From Pseudomonadota bacterium (GTDB lineage Bacteria; Pseudomonadota; Alphaproteobacteria; Rhizobiales; Xanthobacteraceae): 11,874 nt of DNA. Under the pieces are notes generated by a model. That model made no database searches, was not told the origin of the DNA, and was given only the letters and a program-made list of their open reading frames with translations. A program made the position numbers and the translations under genes. The DNA lies in the NCBI GenBank assembly GCA_023414975.1, contig JAEZMI010000147.1:1-11874 (forward strand), given 5' to 3'. Shown piece by piece: positions 1-7,510 of the stretch (positions are counted from its first letter, which is position 1; each line of letters opens with the position of its first letter).

Positions 1-220
1 CATCACGCCGCGCGAATTGCAGACGCTGGCGCTGCTGGCGGAAGGCAAGGATTACACCCAGATCGCCGGCGATCTCGGCATCAGCTACAAGACGGTGGCC
101 AATACCTGCTCGCAGCTCAAGGTGAAGCTCGGCGCGTCCAGCCTGCCGGAGCTGGTGCGTTCGGCGATCCAGTATCTCTCCGCCTCGCCCTATGCCGGCA
201 CGCCGCGCCGCGTCACCTGA
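1..220 (+). CDS. LuxR-family response regulator, C-terminal DNA-binding part (5' truncated)
   Basis: The reading frame is open from base 2 and ends at TGA 218-220, so the window holds only the last ~72 residues of a longer gene. They form a GerE/LuxR helix-turn-helix: it opens with ITPRELQTLALLAEGKDY, the family's usual TPRE...L.LLAEGK start, and continues with the recognition-helix segment GISYKTVANTCSQLKVKLGA, where LuxR proteins have 'S.KTV..H...I..KLG'. The usual His after TVAN is replaced by Cys. A TTG at 17 lies inside the domain and is not a credible start. The receiver domain expected upstream cannot be seen. The tail after the HTH is short and basic. It converges on the hybrid histidine kinase at 242-2815, 21 bp away, so the two could be a two-component pair; this is inference from position only. 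Confidence 0.85.
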   Translation, partial: ITPRELQTLALLAEGKDYTQIAGDLGISYKTVANTCSQLKVKLGASSLPELVRSAIQYLSASPYAGTPRRVT

Positions 221-241
221 GGCGGAGGACGGCGGCGCGGA

Positions 242-2815
242 TCAGTTGTCGAGAATCTCGCGCACCTTGGCCGCCAGCGCCTCGACCGTGAAGGGTTTGG
301 GCAGAAGGTGCGTGCCGGCGTCGAGCACCCCGTTATGGACGATGGCGTTGCGGGTATAGCCGGTGGTGTAGAGCACCTTCACCCGCGGATAGAGGCGTCG
401 CACCTCATCCACCAGCTGGCGGCCGGACATGCCGGGCATGACCACATCGGTAAACAGCAAGGTCGGGCACGGCCCATCCTTGATGATGTCCAGCGCCTGA
501 TGCGGCCCCGAGGCCTCGACGACGGAATAGCCGAGGTCGCGCAGCACTTCGGACGACAGATTGCGCACGCGGTCGTCGTCTTCCACGACCAGCACGGTCT
601 CGCCCGGAACGCCGCGGCCGGCGGCGTCCGCTTCGCGCTCGCGCTCTTCCGGCATGGTGCCGCGCATGCGCGGCAGATAGATCTTGATGGTCGTGCCGAC
701 CCCGAGCTCCGAATAGATGCGCACGTGCCCGCCCGACTGGCGCACGAAGCCATAGACCTGGCTGAGCCCGAGGCCGGTGCCCTTGCCGACCGGCTTCGTG
801 GTGAAGAACGGGTCGAAGGCGCGGTTCATGGTGTGCTCGTCCATGCCGAGCCCGGTATCGGTGACGGCGATCAGCACATACTGGCCGACCGTGAGGCCGG
901 AATCGCGCGCGTAAAGCTCGTCGACATAGGCATTGGTGGTCTCGACCGTGAGCGTGCCGCCGTCCGGCATGGCGTCGCGGGCGTTGACCGCGAGATTGAG
1001 GATGGCGCTCTCAAGCTGCGCGGGATCCACCTTGGTGCGCCACAGACCGGCGCCGATGACGGTTTCGACGCGGATGGTCTCGCCCAGCGTGCGCATGAGC
1101 AGATCGCTCATGCCGGTGACGAGCCGGTTGACCTCGATGGGCTTCGGCGAGAGCGGTTGCTGGCGCGAGAAGGCGAGCAGGCGCTGGGTCAGCGTCGCCG
1201 CGCGCTGGGCGCCGTCGAGCGCGGCGTCGACGAAGCGGCCGACATCGGTGTCCCCCTTCGCCAGCCGCCGCTGCATGAGGCTGAGGCCGCTGATGATGAC
1301 GGCGAGCATGTTGTTGAAGTCGTGCGCGATGCCGCCGGTCAACTGGCCGACCGCCTCCATCTTCTGCGCCTGACGCAGCCGCTCCTCCGCCTTGGAACGT
1401 TCCTCCACCTCCTCCATCACCCGCCGTTCCAGCGTGGCGTTGAGGGCCTGCAGTTCGGCCTCCACCCGCTTGCGGTGGCTGATGTCGATCACGGTGCCCA
1501 TGAAGCGCAGCGGCTGGTCATCCAGCTGAAGCCGGCTTCCGGTCGCGGCTAGCCAGCGCTCCTTGCCGTCCCGCAAGCCGATGGTGCGGAACTCGATATT
1601 ATAGTCCGCGCCCTCGGTGAGGGCTTTCTCGACCGCCTCCGCCGCGCGGCCGCGATCTTCCGGGTGGAGGCCGGCGAGAAACGCGCCGGCATAGGAGACA
1701 TCCGCGTCCGGCGGCAGGCCGAACAACTCCTTGCAGCGCGCATCCCACCGCAGGATATCGGCGCTCGGGATGTAATCCCAGGTTCCGATGGCCGCCGCCG
1801 TGGTGGCGAGGCGGGCGCGCTCCGCCTCCTCGCGGGCCCGCTCCTCGGCGCGCACGCGCTCGATATGCGCCCAGCTGCGCTCGGCCACTTCCGAGAACAG
1901 GATCAGTTCGCCCGGCGTCCAGTTATGCGGCGCGCCGTGGTTGATCGACATCATCGCCGTGAGCATGCCGTCCTTCACCAGCGGCATGGAGGCACTGGCG
2001 GCGATATCCATGGACTGGAACAGCGCGGCGGTCGCCCGGTCCAGTTCCGCGCTCACGTCACGCACGATGGCGGGGCGGCCATGGCGCAGCTCATGCGCCA
2101 CCTTGGGGCCGAAGTTCGCGAGGTTGTACCGGCCCAGCACGCTGCGCGCGCCCGGCGCCGTCCACTCCCCACGCACGGTGACGCCGTCGCCGTCCGGGTC
2201 CACGTCGGAATAGGAGCAGCTCACCGCGTCGAGATGCTCGCCGAGCCGTCGGGCGGCGATGCCCATGATGGCGTTGGCGTCGGAGAGCAACGCCATTTCC
2301 CGGCCGACCGAATCGAGAAAAGCGAGGCGCGCCTCGTTCTCGCGCAGCTGCTGCTCCGCCCGGACGCGCTCGGTGGTCTCGTTGACGATGCACAGCACGC
2401 CCGCGATGCTGCCATCCGCCTCGCGCACCGCCGAATAGGCGATGTCGAAGTTCACATCCTCCAGATAGCCGTGCCGTTCGATGACGAATGGCCGGTCGCG
2501 CGCGTGGACGGGCTCGCCGGTCAGCCGGACCTTGTCCAGCAGCGGCCTGAGGTCGTCCCACAGTTCCGTCCAGCTTTCCGACGCCGGCCGGCCGAAGGCG
2601 CGCGGATGCTTGGTGCCGATCGTCGGGGCGTAGGGATCGTTGTAGAGAGCGAGGTAGTCGGGGCCCCAGAACAGGACGATCTGGATGGGGGAGCCGAGCA
2701 TCATGTCGAACAGGCGAGCCACCAGCGGTGGCCAGCCGGAGGGCGGCCCAAGCGGCGCGCCGGAATGCTCGAGGCCGGAGACGACGTCGACAACACCCGG
2801 CATCGTACTTGTCAT
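242..2815 (-). CDS. Soluble PAS-GAF-PAS hybrid sensor histidine kinase with C-terminal receiver domain
   Basis: An 857-aa cytosolic sensor kinase with no signal peptide or membrane segment. Domains in order: PAS-like ~30-150, GAF ~165-325, a helical linker, a PAS/PAC ~335-450 ending in the typical DISHRKR, a coiled coil ~450-485, HisKA with phospho-acceptor His498 in GGIAHDFNN, and an HATPase domain with N-box (LAVNARDAMPDGG, Asn611), G1 (DTGLGMD, Asp653), F-box (FDPFFTTK) and G2 (GKGTGLGLS). A receiver domain ~738-855 has the acidic cluster at 746-748, phospho-acceptor Asp790 in FTDVVMPG, and the conserved Thr and Lys (LYTTGY, LPKPF). All catalytic residues appear intact. The phosphate would pass from His498 to Asp790 or to a separate regulator. 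The ATG at 2815 is preceded by a GGGGGAAG-like ribosome site about 10 bases upstream. The GAF and PAS domains suggest a soluble signal such as redox, light or a small molecule, but nothing identifies the ligand. Confidence 0.93.
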   Translation of the reverse strand: MTSTMPGVVDVVSGLEHSGAPLGPPSGWPPLVARLFDMMLGSPIQIVLFWGPDYLALYNDPYAPTIGTKHPRAFGRPASESWTELWDDLRPLLDKVRLTGEPVHARDRPFVIERHGYLEDVNFDIAYSAVREADGSIAGVLCIVNETTERVRAEQQLRENEARLAFLDSVGREMALLSDANAIMGIAARRLGEHLDAVSCSYSDVDPDGDGVTVRGEWTAPGARSVLGRYNLANFGPKVAHELRHGRPAIVRDVSAELDRATAALFQSMDIAASASMPLVKDGMLTAMMSINHGAPHNWTPGELILFSEVAERSWAHIERVRAEERAREEAERARLATTAAAIGTWDYIPSADILRWDARCKELFGLPPDADVSYAGAFLAGLHPEDRGRAAEAVEKALTEGADYNIEFRTIGLRDGKERWLAATGSRLQLDDQPLRFMGTVIDISHRKRVEAELQALNATLERRVMEEVEERSKAEERLRQAQKMEAVGQLTGGIAHDFNNMLAVIISGLSLMQRRLAKGDTDVGRFVDAALDGAQRAATLTQRLLAFSRQQPLSPKPIEVNRLVTGMSDLLMRTLGETIRVETVIGAGLWRTKVDPAQLESAILNLAVNARDAMPDGGTLTVETTNAYVDELYARDSGLTVGQYVLIAVTDTGLGMDEHTMNRAFDPFFTTKPVGKGTGLGLSQVYGFVRQSGGHVRIYSELGVGTTIKIYLPRMRGTMPEEREREADAAGRGVPGETVLVVEDDDRVRNLSSEVLRDLGYSVVEASGPHQALDIIKDGPCPTLLFTDVVMPGMSGRQLVDEVRRLYPRVKVLYTTGYTRNAIVHNGVLDAGTHLLPKPFTVEALAAKVREILDN

Positions 2816-3084
2816 GAACGTCCCGCTTCCCCCCGCGCGTCATTATTCTACATGGGCGGGGCCGTGCGCGTCCGACCCTCAACCGCCCGCCGGCCGGCAG
2901 GAAAGTACCATCCCAAGAAGTGCGGTCGATCCAATTTGTTCCGAGCGCAGAAGGTCTTAATTAGGCAGGGTCCGTCAAGTGGCCTAGAGGGGCCCGCGGC
3001 AAGGAAAGGGAGGACCGTACGGGCGGGCGTTCCCAAAAGGCCGCGCTCGGGTACACTCTCCCAAAATCAGGGAGGAAACTCAGC
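2816..3084. other. Divergent intergenic region between the histidine kinase and the small secreted protein
   Basis: These 269 bases separate two divergently read genes and must carry at least the promoter of each. The part around 2925-2970 is locally AT-rich (ccaatttgtt, cttaattagg), which would suit a promoter. No pair of -35 and -10 boxes with proper spacing is convincing on either strand. The ribosome site of the plus-strand gene (aggaggaaac-like, just before 3085) lies at its right edge. No gene of its own was seen here. Confidence 0.4.
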
Positions 3085-3375
3085 ATGACATCACCGCTCA
3101 CCGGCCTTGCGCTGGGCGTCGTCCTTCTGGCTTCCATGCCGGCTCTCGCGCAAACCGATCCGAACATGCTCCAGCCTTTGCCACCGGGTCCTTCCGACGG
3201 CCTGACGCCGCAGCCCGATTCGCTCGACGGAGCGATGCCGGTGGACGAACCGGCGCCTATGACGGGAGAACTCGTGCCCTTGCCCACCGCACCGCCGGCC
3301 GATCCCGCGGCTGCCACCAAGCTGCCGGACTGTGCGCCCCCCGCCTGCGGCACGCCGCAAATCATGGCCCCCTGA
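3085..3375 (+). CDS. Small proline-rich exported protein, function unknown
   Basis: A 96-aa protein not recognised as a named family. The ATG at 3085 follows a clear ribosome site (agggaggaaact). Residues 1-22 form a signal peptide: short N-region, hydrophobic core LTGLALGVVLLASMPA, and an ALA|Q type signal-peptidase I site after residue 22. The mature ~74 residues are rich in Pro and acidic residues, low in predicted structure, and end with a CAPPAC pair (Cys83, Cys88) that could form a disulfide in the periplasm. There is no lipobox. It lies 91 bp before the IalB-like gene on the same strand, and both mature proteins begin with an AQT sequence, so the two may belong to one cell-envelope unit, although a strong hairpin lies between them. 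The reading frame is well supported; the role is unknown. Confidence 0.7.
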   Translation: MTSPLTGLALGVVLLASMPALAQTDPNMLQPLPPGPSDGLTPQPDSLDGAMPVDEPAPMTGELVPLPTAPPADPAAATKLPDCAPPACGTPQIMAP

Positions 3376-3385
3376 GCCTGAAGAA

Positions 3386-3417
3386 CGTCGCGCCGGGTTG
3401 CGCGACGGCTGAGAGCC
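3386..3417 (+). terminator. Tandem stem-loops between the small secreted gene and the ialB-like gene
   Basis: A perfect 8-bp stem, cgtcgcgc (3386-3393) and gcgcgacg (3400-3407) with a 6-base loop, is followed at once by a second small hairpin, ggct-gag-agcc (3407-3417). There is no T-run, so this is not a classical intrinsic terminator. It could attenuate read-through or protect the 3' end of the upstream message, which would give different levels of the two exported proteins. Confidence 0.5.
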
Positions 3418-3466
3418 TCGTAGGTCTGTGGATCAAAATACCTTCGGCCCCTCGCAAGAAGCTCCC

Positions 3467-4087
3467 ATGCAACTCCCCACGCTGCACTTTCCCCGTCTGC
3501 CGCTTTCCACCGCCGTGGCAGCCTTGCTGCTGGCGGCCTCTCCGCTGCTGGCGCAGACCGCGCCCAAGCCTGCCGCTCCCGCCGCCACTCCCGCCGCGCC
3601 GAAAGCGGATGCGGCGAAGACCGATGCGGGCAACCAGACCCTGCCGGGTGGCGCCTCATCGCTGCGCGAGAGTTTCGACGACTGGACGGTGAACTGCGCC
3701 CTGCCGGACGGGCGGCGCGTGTGCGCGCTCTCTCAGGTGCAAGTGGACCAGCAGAGCAAGCAGCGCGCCCTCGCGGTGGAAGTGGGCGCGGTCGATGCCA
3801 AGGGCATCAGCGGCCTCATGGCCCTGCCCTTCGGCCTCGCCCTCGCGCCGGGCGTGACGCTGCAGATCGACGACGCGGCCCCCTTCGCCACCCTGCCCTT
3901 CCAGGTCTGCCTGCCGGCGGGCTGCATCGTGCAGTTCCGTTTCGAGGGCGACACGCTCGCCAAGATCAAGGCGGGCAAGCAGTTGAAGATCGGCGCCAAG
4001 GCCTTCGAGGGCGGTCAGGCGGTCCTGCTCGGCGTGTCGATGAACGGCTTCGCCACCGGATTGAACCGCCTGCAATCGCTGCTCTAG
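3467..4087 (+). CDS. Invasion-associated locus B (IalB) family periplasmic protein
   Basis: A 206-aa exported protein of the IalB family, common in Hyphomicrobiales and named after the Bartonella invasion locus; in free-living species its role is unclear. The signal peptide covers about residues 1-29 (hydrophobic core STAVAALLLAASPLLA, cut before QTA). An Ala/Pro/Lys-rich linker runs to ~65, then comes the IalB domain starting FDDWTVNC and ending with GVSMNGFATGLNRL, the typical family ending. Four cysteines (77, 86, 148, 153) form two close pairs, C-x8-C and C-x4-C, likely disulfides. A GTG at 3428 would give 13 more residues, but the ATG at 3467 puts the signal peptide at the N terminus and has an AAGAAG ribosome site, so it is preferred. 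The gene ends before a strong terminator. Confidence 0.9.
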   Translation: MQLPTLHFPRLPLSTAVAALLLAASPLLAQTAPKPAAPAATPAAPKADAAKTDAGNQTLPGGASSLRESFDDWTVNCALPDGRRVCALSQVQVDQQSKQRALAVEVGAVDAKGISGLMALPFGLALAPGVTLQIDDAAPFATLPFQVCLPAGCIVQFRFEGDTLAKIKAGKQLKIGAKAFEGGQAVLLGVSMNGFATGLNRLQSLL

Positions 4088-4118
4088 CGCTATCAGAGAG
4101 AATGCGCCGATCCGATTG

Positions 4119-4133
4119 ATCCATCCGATGGAT
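4119..4133. repeat. Small inverted repeat after the ialB-like gene
   Basis: atccat-ccg-atggat is a perfect 6-bp inverted repeat with a 3-base spacer, lying between the ialB stop and the main terminator. Flanking gagag (near 4096) and ctctc (near 4138) could extend it into a longer, imperfect stem. It is probably an accessory RNA structure at the 3' end of the ialB message rather than a protein site. Confidence 0.4.
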
Positions 4134-4162
4134 TCGCGCTCTCAACGGCGGCTCCCGCCACG

Positions 4163-4198
4163 AAAAACCCCGCCCACCTTTCGGTGCGCGGGGTTTTT
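4163..4198. terminator. Strong bidirectional intrinsic terminator between ialB-like and katG
   Basis: The arms aaaaaccccgc (4163-4173) and gcggggttttt (4188-4198) are perfectly complementary over 11 bp. An inner 4-bp stem cacc/ggtg (4175-4178, 4183-4186) closes a tttc loop, and a single C-C mismatch separates the two stems. Each strand has A-run, GC stem, T-run, so it should stop both the plus-strand ialB transcript and the minus-strand katG transcript. This fits the convergent gene order. Confidence 0.92.
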
Positions 4199-4269
4199 CC
4201 ATGCCGTTCCGGGATGAAAGCCGGCCGCCCGCGACGCCGGAAGCGGTCGCGGGCGGATGGCGCTTTGGA

Positions 4270-6444
4270 TCAGGCCGCCAGATCGAAGCGGTCGGCGTTC
4301 ATCACCTTGGTCCAGGCGGCGACGAAGTCCTTCACGAACTTCTCGCCGGCATCGTCCTGCGCATAGAGTTCGGCATAGGCGCGCAGGATGGAGTTGGAGC
4401 CGAAGACGAGATCGACGCGGGTCGCGGTCCACTTCAACGCGCCGGTCTTGCGGTCGCGCAGCTCGTAGATGCCGTTGCCGGCCGTCTTCCAGCTATTCGC
4501 CATGTCGGTGAGATTGACGAAGAAGTCGTTGGTCAGCGCGCCTTCGCGCGCGGTGAACACGCCATGCTTCGAGCCGCCATAATTCGCCCCGAGGACACGC
4601 AGGCCACCGAGCAGCACCGTCAGTTCCGGCGCGGTGAGACCCATGAGCTGGGCGCGGTCGAGCAGCAGCTCTTCCGGCGAGACGACATAGTCCTTCTTCT
4701 GCCAGTTGCGGAAGCCGTCATGGATCGGCTCCAGCACGTTGAACGACTCGGCGTCCGTCGTGGCGTCCGTGGCGTCGCCCCGGCCCGGCGTGAAGGGCAC
4801 GGACACGTCGACGCCCGCGGCCTTGGCGGCGAGTTCGATGCCGACATTGCCGGCGAGCACGATCACGTCCGCGATGCTCGCGCCGGTCTCGGCGGCGATG
4901 GGTTCCAGAATCGCGAGCACCTTGGCGAGACGGGCGGGCTCGTTGCCTTCCCAATCCTTCTGCGGCGCGAGGCGGATGCGCGCGCCATTGGCGCCGCCGC
5001 GCATGTCCGAGCCGCGATAGGTGCGCGCGCTGTCCCAGGCGGTGGCGACGAGTTCCGGGATCGACAGGCCGGCATTGATGATCTTCGCCTTGACGGCGGT
5101 GACATCGTAGTCGGTGGCGCCGGCGGGGACGGGATCCTGCCAGATCAGGTCTTCCTTCGGCACGTCCGGGCCGATGTAACGGACCTTCGGCCCCATGTCG
5201 CGATGGGTCAGCTTGAACCAGGCGCGGGCGAAGGTGTCCTTGAAATACTCCGGGTCCGCCATGAACTTGCGGCAGATCGCGTTGTAGACGGGGTCGACCT
5301 TCATCGCCATGTCGGCGTCCGTCATCATCGGGTTGTGACGGATCGAGGGGTCGGTGGCGTCGACCGGCTTGTCCTCTTCCTTGATGTCGATCGGCTCCCA
5401 CTGCCACGCGCCGGCCGGGCTCTTGCGCAGCTCCCATTCATGGCCGAACAGCATCTCGAAGAAGCCCATGTCGAACTTCGTCGGGTGGGTGGTCCAGGCG
5501 CCTTCGAGGCCCGAGGTGACGGCGCGGTTGGCGGCGCCGTTCTGGTGCGGGTTCGCCCAGCCCATGCCCTGCTCGGTGATATCGGCGCCTTCCGGGCTCG
5601 GCCCCAGCAGCTTGGCGTCGCCATTGCCGTGGGTCTTGCCGACGGTGTGGCCGCCGGCGGTGAGCGCCGCGGTCTCCTCGTCGTTCATCGCCATGCGGGC
5701 GAAGGTCTCGCGCACCTGGGCGGCGGTCTTCAGCGGATCGGGCCGGCCGTTCACGCCTTCCGGGTTGACGTAGATGAGGCCCATCTGCACGGCGGCGAGC
5801 GGGTTTTCCAGCGTCGAGGGCTCGGCGACATTGCCGTAGCGCTCGTCCGACGGCGCCAGCCATTCCTTCTCGGCGCCCCAGTAGACGTCCTTCTCCGGGT
5901 GCCAGATGTCCTCGCGGCCGAAGCCGAAGCCGAAGGTCTTCAGCCCCATCGACTCATAGGCGATGGTGCCGGCATAGGCGATCAGGTCGGCCCAGCTGAT
6001 CTTGTTGCCGTACTTCTTCTTGATCGGCCACAGAAGGCGGCGGGCCTTGTCGAGGCTGGCATTGTCCGGCCAGGAATTCAGCGGGGCGAAACGGATATTG
6101 CCCGTGCCGGCGCCGCCGCGGCCATCGGCCAGCCGGTAGGAGCCCGCCGCATGCCAGGACAGGCGGATCATCAGGCCGCCATAATGGCCCCAATCGGCCG
6201 GCCACCACTCCTGACTCTCCGTCATGAGGGCGATCATGTCCTTCTTCAGCGCGTCGAAGTCGAGCGTCTTGACCTCGTCCCGGTAGTTGAAGCCCTTGAG
6301 CGGGTTGGTCTTGGTGTCGTGCTGGGACAGGATGTCGAGGTTGAGCGATGTCGGCCACCAGTCCGTGTTGGACATGCCGGTTTCGGTGAGCGCCCCATGC
6401 ATCACCGGGCACTTGCCCGCCGGCCGCTTCGTGATGTCGTCCAT
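4270..6444 (-). CDS. katG: Catalase-peroxidase KatG
   Basis: A 724-aa bifunctional heme enzyme that destroys hydrogen peroxide as a catalase and also acts as a peroxidase; it works in the cytoplasm, normally as a homodimer. The length matches the family (about 720-740). The distal heme side is RLSWHAAGSYR with Arg94, Trp97 and His98. The proximal ligand is His266 in TAGGHTVGKTHG. The residues of the Met-Tyr-Trp cross-linked cofactor needed for catalase activity are all present: Trp97, Tyr225 (LIYVNPEG) and Met251 (ARMAMND). Asp127 in the access channel (SWPDNAS) and the switch Arg422 (RYIGP) are also there. The degenerate C-terminal peroxidase-like half is kept. The start at 6444 is set by a GGAGG site 5 bases upstream. 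It is divergent from oxyR, so control by OxyR under peroxide stress is expected. Confidence 0.98.
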   Translation of the reverse strand: MDDITKRPAGKCPVMHGALTETGMSNTDWWPTSLNLDILSQHDTKTNPLKGFNYRDEVKTLDFDALKKDMIALMTESQEWWPADWGHYGGLMIRLSWHAAGSYRLADGRGGAGTGNIRFAPLNSWPDNASLDKARRLLWPIKKKYGNKISWADLIAYAGTIAYESMGLKTFGFGFGREDIWHPEKDVYWGAEKEWLAPSDERYGNVAEPSTLENPLAAVQMGLIYVNPEGVNGRPDPLKTAAQVRETFARMAMNDEETAALTAGGHTVGKTHGNGDAKLLGPSPEGADITEQGMGWANPHQNGAANRAVTSGLEGAWTTHPTKFDMGFFEMLFGHEWELRKSPAGAWQWEPIDIKEEDKPVDATDPSIRHNPMMTDADMAMKVDPVYNAICRKFMADPEYFKDTFARAWFKLTHRDMGPKVRYIGPDVPKEDLIWQDPVPAGATDYDVTAVKAKIINAGLSIPELVATAWDSARTYRGSDMRGGANGARIRLAPQKDWEGNEPARLAKVLAILEPIAAETGASIADVIVLAGNVGIELAAKAAGVDVSVPFTPGRGDATDATTDAESFNVLEPIHDGFRNWQKKDYVVSPEELLLDRAQLMGLTAPELTVLLGGLRVLGANYGGSKHGVFTAREGALTNDFFVNLTDMANSWKTAGNGIYELRDRKTGALKWTATRVDLVFGSNSILRAYAELYAQDDAGEKFVKDFVAAWTKVMNADRFDLAA

Positions 6445-6580
6445 TCTCGCCTCCGAAGTCCCAAATCCGTCCCGCCACCCGCGTCGGAATTAGACCAATG
6501 CGGGCCTGATGGCAGGCTCTTACCGCGTCTCTGCGATAATGAAAATTTGCATTTTCTAATTGCAGCGATATGTACGGCTT
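6445..6580. promoter_or_regulatory. katG-oxyR divergent control region with candidate OxyR operator
   Basis: This 136-bp gap holds the promoters of both divergent genes. An AT-rich island at 6531-6570 stands out from the GC-rich surroundings. It contains a perfect palindrome gaaaat-ttgc-attttc (6541-6556) inside a wider quasi-palindrome from ctgc (6531) to gcag (6565), plus two GATA elements at 6535 and 6567 and a ctaat at 6556-6560. LysR-type regulators, including OxyR, bind such extended imperfect dyads. Position and structure support an OxyR site; the exact half-sites are inference. Confidence 0.6.
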
Positions 6581-7483
6581 ATGAGCAACATCTCCATGAA
6601 GCACCTGCGCTATTTCGAGGCGCTGGCGCAGCACGGCCATTTCGGGCGGGCGGCGGAGGCGTGCGCGATCTCGCAGCCGGCGCTGTCGCTGCAGATCAAG
6701 GAACTGGAGGAGATCCTCGGCGCGCCGCTGGTCGAGCGCGGCATGCGGCAGATCCGGCTGACCAGCCTCGGCAACGAATTCGCCGGGCGCGCCCGCGCCA
6801 TCCTGCGCGCGGTGGACGAGCTGGACGATCTCGCCCGCGCCTCGCTCAGCCCGCTCGCCGGGCGGCTGCGCATCGGCGTGATCCCGACCGTCGCGCCCTA
6901 TCTGCTCCCGCGCCTGCTCAGCCGCATCGCCGCGCGGTTTCCGGGGCTCGATCTGCGCCCGCGCGAGGCCGTGACGCAGCGTCTGGTGGAGGACCTGCTG
7001 GAGGGGCGGCTCGATACGGCCATCGTCGCCCTGCCCGTCTCCGAACCCTCGCTGGTCGAGGTGCCGCTCTTGGAGGAGGAGTTCGTGCTGGTGCGCCCGA
7101 GCGCGGACGCCAACAAGCCGGTGCCGAGTTCGGAGATGCTGCGCGAGATGCAGCTTCTGCTGCTGGAGGAGGGGCACTGCTTCCGCGATCAGGCGCTCTC
7201 CTACTGCAATTTTTCGCCCAGCCGGCCGCGCGAGCTGATGGAGGGCAGCTCGCTGACCACGCTGGTGCAGATGGTCGGCGCCGGCATCGGCGTGACGCTG
7301 ATCCCGCAGATGGCGGTACGGATCGAGACCGCACAGGCGCAGGTCTGCGTCGCCCGCCTCGCCCCGCCCCGCCCGGCGCGCCGGATCGGCATGGTCTGGC
7401 GGCGCACCAATCCGCTGGCCGAGCAGTTCGAGCTTCTCGCCGGCATGGTGCGCGACGTCGGCGCGGCGCAGGCGGCGGCGTAG
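6581..7483 (+). CDS. oxyR: Hydrogen-peroxide-sensing LysR-type activator OxyR
   Basis: A 300-aa LysR-family regulator. The N-terminal winged HTH (KHLRYFEALAQHGHFGRAAE, then SQPALSLQIKELE) is followed by the two-lobed sensing domain. The redox pair that defines OxyR is present: Cys200 and Cys209 in GHCFRDQALSYC, spaced as the Cys199-Cys208 pair of the E. coli protein, which forms a disulfide on contact with peroxide and switches the tetramer into an activator. The C-terminal segment GAGIGVTLIPQMAV is also typical. The ATG at 6581 is preferred; a TTG at 6560 and an ATG at 6596 are alternatives, and none has a strong ribosome site, so the start is less certain than the identity. Divergent arrangement with katG is the classical setting. 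It ends 27 bp from the convergent GntR gene. Confidence 0.94.
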   Translation: MSNISMKHLRYFEALAQHGHFGRAAEACAISQPALSLQIKELEEILGAPLVERGMRQIRLTSLGNEFAGRARAILRAVDELDDLARASLSPLAGRLRIGVIPTVAPYLLPRLLSRIAARFPGLDLRPREAVTQRLVEDLLEGRLDTAIVALPVSEPSLVEVPLLEEEFVLVRPSADANKPVPSSEMLREMQLLLLEEGHCFRDQALSYCNFSPSRPRELMEGSSLTTLVQMVGAGIGVTLIPQMAVRIETAQAQVCVARLAPPRPARRIGMVWRRTNPLAEQFELLAGMVRDVGAAQAAA

Positions 7484-7510
7484 AGGCGACGCGCTCTGCG
7501 AGGCGGTGCG

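Noticed and set aside
2920..2970. GGAAC-type (general stress ECF sigma) promoter on the minus strand upstream of the histidine kinase
   Set aside because: A ggaac is present, but no CGTT lies at the required 16-17 bp distance.
308..3088. Long plus-strand open frames opposite the histidine kinase (308-1552 and 1664-3088)
   Set aside because: Both are antisense shadows of the kinase gene with low-complexity, His/Arg-rich translations and no ribosome site.
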